64,000 nucleotides of DNA from NCBI GenBank assembly GCA_036852015.1, contig JAANDG010000243.1:1-64000 (forward strand), written 5' to 3'. This DNA comes from Pelodera strongyloides. Taxonomy: Eukaryota > Nematoda > Chromadorea > Rhabditida > Rhabditidae. Positions 50,969 to 62,488 of this stretch are shown piece after piece. The translations under genes and the position numbers were made by a program. The stretch's first letter is position 1; each line of letters begins with the position of its first letter. The notes under the pieces were generated by a model. The model was not told the origin of the DNA, ran no database searches, and was given only the letters and a program-made list of their open reading frames with translations.

Positions 50969-52413
50969 TTTAATTCCACATTTGTAGGGCATGGAGGGTG
51001 TGATGCAATTCATGTAAAATCTAGAGGACGCAATATACAGCGGAAACATGAAAGAAAGGATTACAGTAAGAAGACGGTATGCATAAGCGATAATGTATGC
51101 CACTATATTTACCAACTAATATATCTTTATTTTCTTTCTAACCGTGTATGGTGTTCTCTAACATGCAAACATGCTATCCCAGAGACAAAGTTTCAGTTTC
51201 AAACAAAGGAGTAAGTGCTGATATAAAACCTAAAAATAAGCTGCATATGGATAAAGCCTAAAAAAAAAAAGTCATTCGTAACTGTTACATCCAACATTTT
51301 TAACATGGTGTATAAGAGTATAAGTTCAGTAATAACGTTGGAGAATGCCACCCTTCTTCCTTTCGAAAGGGTACCTGCCAAACAAAGGGCTCAATGATCC
51401 GTACCATTTTGGTGTCGAGAAAGAGAGCTACCCTTTTCAGGCAAGCGCGACAACCAATTTCAAATGTAAACTTTTGTTTGGCTCGTTTCCTCCGACTCAT
51501 TGCTTATGTGTGCTACGAGTAGAGAAATACATATACACGAATTGCTACAGCTAGGAACTTTCCTATGATAATAACATATAAATACAGAAAATAATTTCCT
51601 TTATTTTGCAGGAGTTCAACCTTTTTGGGAGAAAATTCTTACAGATACACCTCCGGCAGCGCACGGCGCGCACCACAGTCAGTGTTCGCCAGACACGCGC
51701 ACAAAACTCGCGATGGCCGGGCGAATTTGCCGCGCACCATTTTTCTGTTTCCTTCACCGTTTATTCCTATTTTCGCACAGTTATCACGTTTTTTCCTTCA
51801 GTCTTCTGGCTGCGCACCAAACAAATTAAATCATGTATTTTATGTATTTAGTGTTGTCAATTTACACAATACAATACATTTAAAAAGATAGATATTACGC
51901 AACGCGATTAACGTTCGAAGCAATTGAAATTGTTTTAGAAAGGTTTATTTACAGAAGAAAAATTACATTTTACATACATATATACAGGTCTAGAGTACGA
52001 GAACCAGAATGCTTATTTTCGAAAGAAAAATTGAAAGAAGAAACACTTTATTGGGTCAACATTCAGTGCGTAGAAAGAGAAGTTTTGTCGATCTGAAAAA
52101 TTATTATATTTTTAGGTTGCTGTTTTCGGATTCACGAAACAAACATCGCCTGTCTCTATTTTTTTTATTCAAGTTTTTTGAAATAAATTCTTACAATTAT
52201 AAAAGGCCAACGATTTGAAGTGACCCCATAGATGAAGGCTTGTATTTATTTATTTATTTATTACACCACAAAGGTGCGCACAAACAAACATACATAATTA
52301 AGACAATAAATACAGTGAAGACAGAAAAAAGGTAATAAGGGAGATGTCCTGTGTTTAGTAAACAATATAGAAAGTTACCTGGTTCCTCGTCCTACTGTGC
52401 AGCAAATAATAGT

Positions 52414-52476
52414 TTATGGACGAATCGGGCGGCGAATTCTGTTCTTCAATCCCTTGATATTGATTTGAACGTCCAT
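52414..52476 (-). CDS. Small-peptide family copy A, 20 aa
   Basis: ATG at 52476, TAA ending at 52414. The peptide starts MDVQINIKGLK and ends with the family tail NRIRRPIRP. It lacks the GGSSGG middle of the other copies, so it is an in-frame shorter relative. A TATA-like TATAAAAA lies at 52553-52560, 84 bases upstream, the same distance as in its relatives. It is the most diverged member and the leader is not alignable by eye. Recurrence of the tail, stop position and TATA spacing argues that it is a real gene. The function is unknown. There is no signal peptide or membrane segment, and the tail is strongly basic. Confidence 0.55.
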   Translation of the reverse strand: MDVQINIKGLKNRIRRPIRP

Positions 52477-52552
52477 TTTTATCAGAAGCTGAGAGTTGCT
52501 TGAAGTTCCGCTTTAGAATACACTTGAGTGTGCACTGAACACTTCTGACGGG

Positions 52553-52560
52553 TTTTTATA
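52553..52560 (-). promoter_or_regulatory. TATA box of copy A
   Basis: TATAAAAA on the minus strand, 84 bases from the ATG. Confidence 0.55.
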
Positions 52561-53074
52561 GGAGAGTTTTTTTATTAGATCAGTGTTATGCGTTGGTTAT
52601 TGGCAAATATAGTTTTGTTTACTGCATCAATTATTAGCTGTCAACCTGATAAACAGTCTGTGCAAAAAGCGTTATCTGTAGAGAATTCAATTGAAAATAA
52701 AGATTTGATTTGTGTGCGCATTCTGAGTGATATGCAGGCGCATTCTGAGTGATATGCAGCAGCGGTAGCGCATCGAAAACAACCATGCAAAACAACCTGT
52801 TTAGGCTCTGTAAGTGTGTATTTTGCTCATCGGGCAGAAAGCGTGTGAAGTACACCAACTTTAGGGTCAAATTTTGAGATGTGTTAATTGCATATCCTCA
52901 ATAAATTATTATTAATTAACTTTTCATGACAATCAGTCGATGACCATACTGCATCTCGTCCTCTGCTACTTTTGGGGATTTGAAAAATGTGAGAGACAGG
53001 GTTGGCCACCCAAGTTATAATGAAAATGGGCATGACAATGGGGAGCATTCGCTCGACCAGATACCGAAAGCCAC

Positions 53075-53150
53075 TTGAGCACGCTAAAGTCAGGCTCAAC
53101 CGTTCTGGCAACAACCGATAGTTCAACCTTATTCCTGATTGCAAAATTGT
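53075..53150 (+). pseudogene. Small-peptide family leader remnant (B')
   Basis: It carries the leader words TTGAGCACGCTAAAGTCAGG and CTTATTCCTGATTGCAAAA nearly identical to copy B at 53590-53663. The ATG and the coding part are absent (GCAAAATTG replaces GCAAAATGCACG). It is a truncated duplicate. Confidence 0.7.
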
Positions 53151-53334
53151 AAGAACATCATATCATTTAGTCCTCATAATACACATGTCCTACACTATCA
53201 AAAACTCATAATATGATTTGCCACTACGTGTTTTGCCTTGGTTGATAACTCATTGACCGTAAACAAAACATGTGTACTGGTAGCAAATAGATAGATCTGC
53301 TATCGATTTCATTTTTTCTTCCAAATTTGCACCC

Positions 53335-53588
53335 AGCGATGATAAGATAAGCTTTTCTGCTGCTCAACAACATGTGTTTATGTTTACTGGTAACACGGTA
53401 ACGGGTTTTCATGGGAATAAACTAATAGTCAAAAGCATCTTTTACTCAAGTATATACAAAATTGATAACCCACCCTCGGTTATTTACGTGGCAGTAAACG
53501 TAAACAAAAACATGTTTACTTGTAGCAGATAGATACTACCTTTGCACCGATAATTACCAATTATCATCGTTCGCTTTGCCTATAAAAG
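53335..53588 (+). promoter_or_regulatory. Promoter module of copy B: GATA sites, forkhead sites, TATA box
   Basis: Contains GATGATAAGATAAGC (53337-53351), a paired forkhead-type block GTAAACGTAAAC...ACATGTTTAC at about 53494-53519, and TATAAAAG at 53581-53588. The same order recurs upstream of copies D, E and G. GTAAACA is the core bound by FOXO/FoxA factors and TGATAA the core of GATA factors; use by a particular factor is inference. Confidence 0.6.
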
Positions 53589-53663
53589 CCAATTGAGCAC
53601 GCTAGAGTCAGGCTCAACCGTTCTGACAACAACCGATACTTCAACCTTATTCCTGATTGCAAA

Positions 53664-53747
53664 ATGCACGTCGAAGTGAAAATCCGCGAAGGTGGCAGCA
53701 GTTGGGGAAACGTGAGGAACAGACTTGGCCGTCCAATTCGCCCATGA
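53664..53747 (+). CDS. Small-peptide family copy B, 27 aa
   Basis: ATG 53664, TGA 53745-53747. The peptide has the core MHVEVKIREGGSS, then WGNVRNRLGRPIRP. The start is fixed by alignment with copies C, D, E and G, all of which have ATG at the same place after a CNAA word. TATAAAAG is 83 bases upstream and the leader is shared with copy D. The differences from other copies keep the frame and many are synonymous or conservative (position 5 is I, V, L or M), which supports translation. No secretion signal. It is too short for a folded domain and its end is cationic. I do not recognise it. Confidence 0.7.
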   Translation: MHVEVKIREGGSSWGNVRNRLGRPIRP

Positions 53748-55198
53748 GGCTTCTGCAGTGAACCAGTAAGTCATAAGAGTCGTATATGGCACCCCTCCCC
53801 CCCCCCCCCAGAAAAAAGCAACCGGTGAATTAGCCTTTTTCGACTAGTGCTAAATAATCATAGTATAGCATAGGTATAACGTAACGTCCACTACGAACAC
53901 ACTCTAGCATCACAAGTCAAGTTACCAAAATTTCCTGGTACATTCACATATATTTTAAATTTTGGTGCACGTAGTATAGTAATAACACAGGGAAAAAAAT
54001 TACCCAGAAACATAGCCAGTATCGATATACTTGCGAGTGATGACGAATAACATATTTTCAGGTCCACATGGTGTTTCTTTCTGCAAAACAACCAAAATTC
54101 CATCTTGTCAATTAAGTATTTGTTATCATAAAACCTTTGTATATTATGTTTCCAGTTGTAAATAAAACTTGAATCAAATTCGGTGCGATGAATATTGCGA
54201 AGCCACAACCAGTATAACACTACGCACTACTTCATATTTAATTTGTCGACCAACAATTTTTTTTGCAAATTTGTCACAAATCAAAGAGTTTTTTATAGCA
54301 ATATGGTCATTTTTGCCACGACTGAAGGACTGAAATGTATTGTCAAAAAAAATTGCACTTTTTCGCGCAATTGGTATGTAGTCTGAGAGACTGTTGAGCA
54401 TCATAAGTACATCTTGCATTCGCAGAGGTCATATGCATTAGTTGGAAAGCAATTTCCAGCAGCGTGATCCTATACTTTTTGAGTTTTCAGTCAGCGGAGA
54501 TCCGCTTCCTACACTTCCGATAGGGCTCAAGTATAAGTATGGTATGTATATGCGTATACGTTCACAAGCATCCTGGCAGCAAAACACATTGAAACAACTA
54601 TATGTGTCCATGTGGAATTCTCAAATATAATGGGTGGTCCGCTACAGATGCGACACAAAAAATACGCGCAAAATCTGCGACACAAAAAATACGCGCAAAA
54701 TCGCCATAATCACATCAGGCTTTTCATGCAAAGGTTCGCCGCATATACTAGGTCCCTGGGTGGACCGCCACACCGGGGCGCATCCGTTTTTGAGACCGGT
54801 TGAGTTTACACGTTTATACAGAATACATCTGACCGTCAAATGAGATGGTTCCCGAAACATCGTGCCAGAATTCTGCATGCATACATGCCAAGCAAGCAGT
54901 CGAGATTCAAATATTGTCCGTTAGTTTCGTTCCTTCAATATAAACATGTTCTCAAGAGATGTTACACCTAGGTGCCATACACAAGAGAAATCGTTGTGCT
55001 TGTTAATCTACGCATGACAATTTTTTAGCGTTTTCGTGTTCTCTAAAACAATTATATCTCTAAATTCAATTATCAACAAAAAAAAATGTAAAAAGTTTCT
55101 ACAAAAAATTATATCTCTAAATACAATTATCAACAAAAAAATGTAAAAAGTTTTTTGAATAAATAAAATTTATATATGAAGGTGTAGAACTGTAGTTG

Positions 55199-55277
55199 TT
55201 GATGTATGTTATGTTATGTTATGTTATGTTATGTTATGTTATGTTTATGTTATGTTATGTTATGTTATGTTATGTAG
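55199..55277. repeat. (ATGTT)n satellite
   Basis: About 15 copies of the pentamer TATGT/ATGTT with one extra T near the middle. Confidence 0.92.
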
Positions 55278-55809
55278 TCACACACATTTTTTGACGAGAA
55301 GGGCGCAACTATGTGAGAATGTCGTACACAGTACACTCTGCAACTGTAAACACTTTTCTAGCTAGTTGAATAAATCCTTTTATGTTAGATTGATTCAGTC
55401 TATCCATCTTGAGGAGTTATCCCACACCTCTCAAGCGTAAATGATGACTTATAAACAATAAATTAAACAAAAATAAATATCATCGAGGGCTTACCATTTA
55501 GCAGTAAACAAAAACGTGTTTACGTGCGAACCGCAATAAGGTACATATTATCATACATTAAAAGTGGAGGAGGGTGAAAATAGTAAACAAGTAAACCCGG
55601 GTACATTGTGCTCTAAACCCTGCTTCAACAAGGTGTAGGTAGAATATTGGAACACAAAAATTAACCTGCTCCTCAATTAAAAGCCGATCTCTGTCATTGA
55701 AATGAAATGATAGCACGTAGCTCACTGGTTAGCACGTAAATAAGATTTTGTTTATTGGTACCAACATGATAAGTCTTCACATTTGCGTTTTATATTAAAT
55801 TTTGTCCGG

Positions 55810-55817
55810 TATATAAA
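55810..55817 (+). promoter_or_regulatory. TATA box of copy C
   Basis: TATATAAA 70 bases before the ATG. A forkhead-type pair (GTAAACA ... TGTTTAC) lies at about 55504-55522. Confidence 0.6.
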
Positions 55818-55879
55818 GTCAAGCAAGCCGCTCAGTTTGCATTCAATTGTATTGACAACCGAATCATCCTAATTCCGAA

Positions 55880-55966
55880 ATGAACGTCGAAATCAAAATC
55901 CGCGAAGGAGGCAGCAGTGGTGGAAACGTGAAGAATCGTTGTCCTTATCTACGCCCTCGCCCCTAA
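55880..55966 (+). CDS. Small-peptide family copy C, 28 aa
   Basis: ATG 55880, TAA 55964-55966. The peptide begins MNVEIKIREGGSSGGNVKNR, identical in its core to the consensus, and ends CPYLRPRP, where the usual IRRPFRP tail is altered but still proline/arginine-rich. TATATAAA is 70 bases upstream. The leader contains the words CAATTGTATTGACAACCGA also seen near copies E and G. The flanks differ from the D/E/G units, so it is an older duplicate. Function unknown. Confidence 0.7.
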   Translation: MNVEIKIREGGSSGGNVKNRCPYLRPRP

Positions 55967-56764
55967 CTCATTCACCTAATTGCACATTAACAGGTAATTG
56001 CTGATTCCAATAATTGCAAAATGGTACTGTAGTACTTTTACCATAGTCTTGTGATTTAAATGGATATATTGAACTGGAATACATATAGGAATATCGTCTG
56101 CAGAATGTCACATAACTATTTTCAAGCCTTTGATAATGATCCTATTTTCAGTTTCCGAGCTGTGCAAGTTTATCAAGTAGATTTGCTCTTCTCTTCAATG
56201 TCAATATCTTTCCACTACTTCCATTTATAAGACTTATAATTTTTGTTCAATAAAGATTTCACTTTACGCACTTCGTAAAACGGTCGTAAATGTGGCTCAG
56301 CTCTCACATATGGGAAATATGAAAATAGATATTTACAGACCTTGCTATAAAATTCAAGCAACAAGATAGTAACGTTTCCTGAGATCATGGTTCTGTTCAA
56401 TAAAGGAAACTAGCAGCAAACACACTACATTGCGAACCGCAACAACACTGACGAAACGTGAGTGGTGCGCACTAAACCCTGGGGCGCCCTGGCAAGAAAA
56501 AAACGTTGGTGGATCCGGCCTCAGGCGGGTAACAACACAGGGTTGATTCTAATGTGATTTGCTGACAGAATCCACATCTAGCAAATGCTTTGTAATCACA
56601 TGATAACTTGTTTCCTGCTGTAACTGTAGGATGCAATGGCACTTTCGTGTTCATGGGAAATGTGTTTTAACTGACGAAAGTTCCCTTTGTATATGCTTTT
56701 TGTGAAAGCAACTTGAAAACTAAAAACGATGCTGCATGAAAATTAATATAAAATCAGCATGGTT

Positions 56765-57083
56765 TTAAAGGGACGGGCCCATCAAAATAAACGTATATAT
56801 AGCATGATTTTATAATTTATATAAAGGGGGATTATTATAATATATGTACACTAAATTTCGGCTAGACTTTATCCCGCTGAAATTTTTCGTGGTCGATATT
56901 CGGATAACTATACCCTAGGCGCAAAACAATTGCACCCTTGTTTCCTTACCGCGTGTCCCGGGGGAATATGGCTGTATAGACAGATACTCTCCGGAATTTA
57001 GTGTACATATATAATAATAAATTCCATTTACATAAATTATAAAAACATGCTAAATATAGGTTATTTTGATGGGCCCGTCTCTT
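56765..57083. repeat. R1-variant foldback (R1b)
   Basis: AGGGACGGGCCCATCAAAATA and complement (GATGGGCCCGTCTCT). TTAA is at the left; the right side runs straight into an R7 end. Confidence 0.82.
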
Positions 57084-57508
57084 TCGCAGTCACTACAAAT
57101 TCGTATTTTTCATTCGCTTTTCATTAATTATTCAAATATGTGAAGAAAACTACGTTTCAGCGCCAAAGTACGGCAAAACGAACTCAGGGAGAGAAATCCC
57201 TGTGTATGAGTTTTTTCACAAGTATACCGTAGTTTATAATTGCCCATATAGAGTTTCATAATAAATACCCTGCAATGATAAACCACGCGCCAGGTGTAAC
57301 ACTGCAGGCTGTTCACTCTCCAAGTACCCCTGGCAATTGCATATATGCACCGGCGACGGTCATTTACCAAACCCCATTTTCATTGATTTCTCTCCCTGAG
57401 TTCGCTTTTATGTGGCTTTTTACTGGCTGCATATTGTTTTATAAATCTTCTTGCATCTAATAAAAATCGAATAAAAAAGTTGAAATTGAAGTGACTGCCT
57501 TCCTTTAA
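57084..57508. repeat. R7 element, reversed relative to 9665-10102
   Basis: CGCAGTCACTACAAATTCG at the left and GAAGTGACTGCCTTCCT with TTAA at the right. The interior words (GTAACACTGCAGGCTGTTC) match the 9.8-kb copy in reverse complement. Confidence 0.85.
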
Positions 57509-57762
57509 GTTGAATTGAGTTATATCATATGCCTGTTCGAATTTATGTTTCGCGAGTGAATATTTTTTATGAGAACATTTTATTCAATTACAAAAACCGA
57601 GTTTAAGTTTACATAATATACATGTGACTTATTGTTGGAAGAGACGTCCGGCGAATACATTATGTGGATCTGAAAATTTTGTTGTCATGAGTTATTTGCG
57701 CTGAGTTTTAAAAGATTCACTAACTGTGACTCACAACGTAGATTTGCATGGCTGCGAGCCCC

Positions 57763-58189
57763 TTAAAGGAGGAGGCTCACGAGAATGAAGTGCTCAAATG
57801 GTTTCCTTGTATCGAAATATGATGGTATTAAATTCCGAAAGACATGCTTTACAAAGCAAAAGCTTTTAATTGGAAGGAGTAAATCAATATAAAACTATGA
57901 ATTCTACAAAAATTTTGGATCGTAGCAAATAGTTGATTTCCATAGTGGGCATGCAAATTTTGTACCGGTTTGCAAAATGACTTGTAAATTTGAATGCCCA
58001 GTATGGAAATCAACTATTTATTACGATCCAAAATTTTTATAGAATACATAGTGTTATATTGATTTACTCCTTCCAATTAAAAGCTTTTGCTTTGTAAAGC
58101 ATGTCTTTCGGAATTTAATACCAGCGTCATCGTCTGTCGATAAAAGGAAACTATTTGAGCACTTCATTCTCGTGAGCCTCCTCCTTTAA
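57763..58189. repeat. Foldback element family R5, inserted in peptide unit D
   Basis: AGGAGGAGGCTCACGAGAA and complement, TTAA on both sides, same family as 17375-17801. The sister unit around copy G has no element at the matching position. Confidence 0.9.
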
Positions 58190-58298
58190 GCTTTGCCAAG
58201 GCAAGTATTCAAGTAGCCGTTTGATAAATATATTACCTGAAAATGTATTACCTGTTGGTCGACTAAGCGAACAAATATATACTGATGACAAAAAAAAG

Positions 58299-58376
58299 TT
58301 ATGGACGAAATGGACGTCGAATTCTGTTCCTCATGCCAGTGTTGCCACCTTCGCGGATTTTTATTTCGACGTTCAT
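58299..58376 (-). CDS. Small-peptide family copy D, 25 aa
   Basis: ATG at 58376, TAA ending at 58299. It reads MNVEIKIREGG, NTGM, then RNRIRRPFRP, an intact full-tail member. TATATAAG on the minus strand is 83 bases upstream (58452-58459). The leader with AGTCAGGCTCAAGCG is shared with copy B. The long open frame on the plus strand over this region is the antisense shadow. The upstream region (58460-58760) carries the same forkhead and GATA words as copy B. No known family. Confidence 0.72.
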   Translation of the reverse strand: MNVEIKIREGGNTGMRNRIRRPFRP

Positions 58377-58451
58377 TTTGGAATCAGGAATAAGGTTGAA
58401 GTATCGGTTGTAGTCAATACGCTTGAGCCTGACTCTAGCGTGCTCAAGTGG

Positions 58452-58760
58452 CTTATATAGGCACAGCGTATGATAATAATTGGTAATTATCGGTGCAAAG
58501 GTGGTATCTATCTGCTACTAGTAAACATGTTTTTGTTTACGCTTACTGTCATGTAAATAATCGAGGACGAGTTATCAACTTTGTATATACTTGAGTAAAA
58601 GATGCTTTTGACTATTAGTTTGTTCCCATGAAAACCCGTTACCGTGCTACCAGTAAACATAAACCCATGTTGTTGACCTCTAACAGAGAAAAGCTTATCT
58701 TATGCAAATTTGGAAGAGAAAAATGAAATCGGTAGCATCATCGTTGGTATCTGGGTGCCG
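58452..58760 (-). promoter_or_regulatory. Promoter module of copy D
   Basis: On the minus strand: GATA-type AAGATAAGCTTTTC near 58690-58703, forkhead-type GTAAACAAAAACATGTTTAC near 58521-58540, and TATATAAG at 58452-58459. Order and spacing follow copy B. Confidence 0.6.
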
Positions 58761-59039
58761 GTAAACATCGAAATAATGTTTTATCAGGGAGTGAAAATTT
58801 TTGGTGAAAATTTGCACAATTCCATTACAATTAAATAAGAGACTTTCTAATTATGTGGTCCAACTAGCTCGTTGAATAGCGCAGCCTTGCAAATGAGTTT
58901 TTTTTTCAACGTGAAGGTAGATTCGCTAGAGGTCTCCTCGCGTACCCTGTAAAACTCGCTCTAAATTCCTGCTATGCTAACCATAAGCAACACCATTACC
59001 AAGCACTCTATTTCCTTTTAAATGGCTAGCTCGACAACA

Positions 59040-59700
59040 AGTATCCCATCAAAGGCCAGGGCGTGCTAGCGAATTAATAACTACTAGAATTATGTGTCAC
59101 TTGTGGCCTTGATGCAAGTGTCTCCCATGAGCGCGAAGAAAAATAGTTACTTTTTTCTGTTCGCGCTCCTAGGACCTAGGACGCCCTCGAACACAACGAG
59201 ATGACAGGCCGTGCACATTAAAGCCCGAGAATGGGTGTAAACAAACTCGAAGAGTCTGCACGTTGACTACACAACTTTGCCCGAAGTATTTATTATACGC
59301 AAAAGGACAACGGACAATACACCTAACACAACGACATGGTTTGAGTGCATGATCCAAGGAGCATTCAGATGCGCCAGGCTCTCTGCTGAATCTCTTTCGA
59401 CGCCGGTGGAATCCATCCACTCTGCGACACTGGCGAACACCACCACTTACTTCCACGATGTCCAACGACCACTACGGATCGAAGGGGAAATAGTAGTTTT
59501 GAACGGTTCTACAAACCCGTGAGCAACGGTTCTACAAACCCGTGAGCAACGGTTCTACAAACCCGTGAGCTTAACGGCTCTGTCAAACAGTGGGCCGTTT
59601 AGGGATAACGCTGCCAACGTTAGGGCATTAACCGGTACCGAGCCGTGATGGAACGCAATAGAGTTCAGCCCGAAGGCCGCTCCCCAAGTGCAGCCATAAC
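59040..59700. other. GC-richer spacer without an assigned gene
   Basis: An 82-codon open frame with ATG at 59277 (+) and a 99-codon one on the other strand overlap here. Neither resembles a family I know. The base composition is less AT-rich than the flanks, so an old transposon piece is possible. Confidence 0.35.
59502..59571. repeat. Tandem repeat, three 23-bp units
   Basis: GGTTCTACAAACCCGTGAGC occurs three times in succession with period 23. Confidence 0.9.
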
Positions 59701-59959
59701 TCTCTGCTGTAACCTAGAGTTTATATCTATTAGAAACACATGCTAATTAGCTAATTAGTGAAGCAATTGATCATCTATCTTCAACTATAGACATGCATAT
59801 AATCCAGCTGATACGTTACAGTTGCAACGATAGTCGCAACAGGGTGGAAGACAATACATAATTTAAAGTGTGTGTGTACGTGCTACAATCCTCAGAGGTC
59901 CTCATCAGTGTAGACGACGACTAGCCAACCAGATTACAACTTGCTCGAGTCAGGTCAGT

Positions 59960-60030
59960 CAGGATGTCTGTTTCTCTGATGTTGAGATGTGCTGTTGTTT
60001 TACAACGCATTTATATAAAAAGGGAATTAT
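59960..60030 (-). pseudogene. Small-peptide family remnant without coding part (F')
   Basis: In reverse complement the segment carries a TATATAAATGCG word, CATCTCAACATCAGAG and, further on, the flank with CTGACCTGAC that surround copy F at 62350-62520. The IREGG coding part is missing between them, so it is a deletion derivative. Confidence 0.6.
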
Positions 60031-60352
60031 AAAATGGCACTGTCGTGCTCGTACGAAATGTGTTTTACCTCAGCTTTGTATACGATTTTTGACTATATGC
60101 GTAAAAATTAATATAAAATCTGCATGATTTTGAGTCGACGTGAGTTACATCATTTGCGTGATCATGTGAATATTTTGAGAGTGAATATTTTTATGAGAAT
60201 ATTTTATTCAATTACAAAAACCGAGTTTATTTATTGCCATTATTACCATTTATACATGTGACGTAATGTTAGAAGAGACGTCCGGCGAACACATGATGAG
60301 GATCTGGAAATGTTGTTATAATGAATTAGTTGCGCTGCTGTTTCTAGTTTGG

Positions 60353-60782
60353 CAGGCTCACGAGATAAACAATATTCTTATACTTTAATATAATATTCCT
60401 TTTCGCCATACGAGTTTACACATGGGGGGACGCCTTTTCGTAGATATAGCTATTAGACACGGCAATTATAATGTCCGGACACTCCGTATTATAGTACATT
60501 TGCGTTTAAACAGACACGTTAATCAGACAGTATGCAAATTTAAGATTGTCGCTTATAGTACTAGCAAAATGCTTTGATTTGCATATAACTTAATGCATAC
60601 ATACAGCTTCCGCCTTAATATGCAAAAAATACGATAATGTGGAGTGTCCGGACCATATAATTGCCGATTCTAATTGCTGTATCTAAACAATGACATTCCC
60701 ATGTGTAAAATCGTATGGAGAATAGGAATATTATATCAAAGTAAAAAAATATTTCCATATCTCGTGAGCCTGACCCTTTAAA
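60353..60782. repeat. Foldback element family R9 in peptide unit E
   Basis: CAGGCTCACGAGATAAACAA at the left and ATATCTCGTGAGCCTGACCC with TTAA at the right. Both arms contain CGGACACTCC-type complements. The left terminus is slightly truncated. Confidence 0.8.
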
Positions 60783-60887
60783 CCATCATTACACCATTCT
60801 AAAAGTATTGAAATAGAAGTTTAATAAATGTATTACCTGTTGGGTACTGATGGCAATAAAAAGTTATGGACGAAATGGAAGGCGAAT

Positions 60888-60947
60888 TCAGTTCCTCAGG
60901 CCTCCATAAGTGCTGCCACCTTCGCGGATTTTCAGTTCGACGTTCAT
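60888..60947 (-). CDS. Small-peptide family copy E, 19 aa, tail cut by TGA
   Basis: ATG at 60947, TGA ending at 60888. It reads MNVELKIREGGSTYGGLRN and stops where other copies have AGA (Arg). The frame beyond the TGA stays open to the family TAA (60864-60866) and still spells IRLPFRP. The TATA box (61013-61020) is 73 bases upstream. It could be a real short form, a recent null, or a read-through site; sister copy G shares the TGA. Confidence 0.6.
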   Translation of the reverse strand: MNVELKIREGGSTYGGLRN

Positions 60948-61012
60948 TGTATTCGGCGTTAGGGAGTGGATCAGTCAATACGATTGAGCCTGAATCTGAT
61001 GTATTCAGTTGG

Positions 61013-61275
61013 CTTATATATGCAAATTGAATAAACAAATTATCAGCACACGTGTGGTATCTATCTGGTGCCAGTAAACATGTTTTTGTTTACGTTTACG
61101 GTCATGTAAATAATCGAGGACGAGTTATCAATTTTTTATATACTTGAGTGAAAGTAGGGATGCTTTCGACTTTCGACTACTAGTTTATTTCCATGAAAAC
61201 CCGTTTACAAGTAAACATAAACCCATGTTGTTGACCAGTAACACAGGGAAGTTTATCTTATCTCTTATCATCAAT
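61013..61275 (-). promoter_or_regulatory. Promoter module of copy E
   Basis: Minus strand: GATA-type AGATAAGATAA near 61255-61268, forkhead block GTAAACGTAAAC...ACATGTTTAC near 61075-61100, and TATATAAG 61013-61020. Confidence 0.6.
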
Positions 61276-61793
61276 GAGTGCAAATTTTGAAGAGAAAAAT
61301 TAAATCGGTAGTAACATGGTTGGCATCTGGTTGCCTGTAAACATAAACATCATTGTTTATCGACAAGGGGAAAGTTTTATCAAGTGAGTACAAAGATATT
61401 TTATGATAATTTGCACGCTTGAATACAATTAAGTGACTTTCTAATCTATGCTATGTGGTCCGACTAGCTCGTTGGATAGCGCAAAATTGCGCCAAGTCTA
61501 ACACAAGGTGTTAAACAAATGTACAAAGGTGTGATGTACATGGGTTTCCATCCAGAAAAGGAATATATTTTGTTTTTGTTTTTGTTTTCCCGGTTTACAA
61601 TTGATTTTGGATGATGTTCAGCTTGGTATGCGAGCGGTGACGTTGCGGCGTACATAGTAGCAAAACCTCCGTGTACTATACGCACCGTTTCCATTCGGGA
61701 TTTAGTGCAAGTGACACAACAAAAAAACCAACAAAATCCCAACCAAAAAAAACTGTCTTATTTGCACCCAATTCTCATGTGTTTGTTTTCACT

Positions 61794-62171
61794 TTAAAGG
61801 GACGGGCCCATCAAAATAAACCTATATTTTGCATGTTTTTATAATTTGCATAAAGGGGGTTTATTATAATATATGTACACTAAGTTACGGCTAGACTTTA
61901 TCCCGCTGAAATTTTTCGGTGTCGATAAACTCAAAAGTATACCGTAGAAGACCAACAATTGCACCCTTATTTCCTTACCGCGTCTCCCGAGGATACCTCG
62001 CTCTGATTGGGACCCGGGAGACTATCTGTGCCACATTCCCCCGGGACACGCGGTAAACAATTCTACGGTACTTTTGAGTTTATCGACACCGAAAAATTTC
62101 AGCGGGTTAGTCAGCCGAAATTTTAAAAACATGCAAAATATGGGTTTATTTTGATGGGCCCGTCCCTTTAA
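61794..62171. repeat. R1-variant foldback (R1b)
   Basis: AGGGACGGGCCCATCAAAATA and complement, TTAA on both sides. It lies between the oppositely oriented peptide units. Confidence 0.9.
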
Positions 62172-62353
62172 TGGGTTTACCTCCGAAATGCGATATTTAA
62201 TTTCGTTGAAAACTGTGCAAAAGCAAACAAAACATGATTTCGTTATCAGAATTTTTGGTTGGTCCTTCAGTCGTGAAGTTAAGCACGTCAGAAGTGGGTA
62301 CATCAACAAACAAACACAACACAACACCGTTCGGATTTTCATAATTCCCTTTT

Positions 62354-62361
62354 TATATAAA
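62354..62361 (+). promoter_or_regulatory. TATA box of copy F
   Basis: TATATAAA, about 50 bases before the conserved coding block. Confidence 0.45.
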
Positions 62362-62411
62362 TGCGTTGGGAAACAAATGCGCATCTCAACATCAGAGGAG
62401 ATCATCTCAGC

Positions 62412-62488
62412 ATCGAAGTGAGAATCCGCGAAGGTGGCAGCAGTGGTGGAAACGTGAGGAACAGAATTCGCCGTTCATATCGTCCATG
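62412..62488 (+). pseudogene. Small-peptide family copy F, start codon lost
   Basis: The block reads IEVRIREGGSSGGNVRNR then IRRSYRP and TGA (62486-62488). The family ATG position is replaced (AGCATC instead of ATGAAC), and there is no in-frame ATG nearby upstream. Either it is dead at the start or it uses a spliced upstream exon. The coding block itself is the best match to the consensus of copies B and C, which suggests recent loss. Confidence 0.6.

Larger units (their letters stand above)
46478..52413. other. Spacer with repeats, no gene supported
   Basis: About 5.9 kb between the collagen 5' end and the small-peptide array. It contains R4 elements (47358, 50830), a diverged R10 pair near 47607-47770, a tRNA-like remnant, an (AT)n run (48669-48704) and a GA-rich run (50068-50150). 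Short open frames (for example near 49674-49925 and 50475-50726) have no recognisable similarity, no matching splice structure and ordinary spacer composition. Confidence 0.5.

Noticed and set aside
58221..58460. 79-codon open frame on the plus strand similar to one on the minus strand at 53580-53792
   Set aside because: The similarity is real, but it is the antisense shadow of the duplicated small-peptide genes D and B. TATA box, leader and ATG are all on the other strand.
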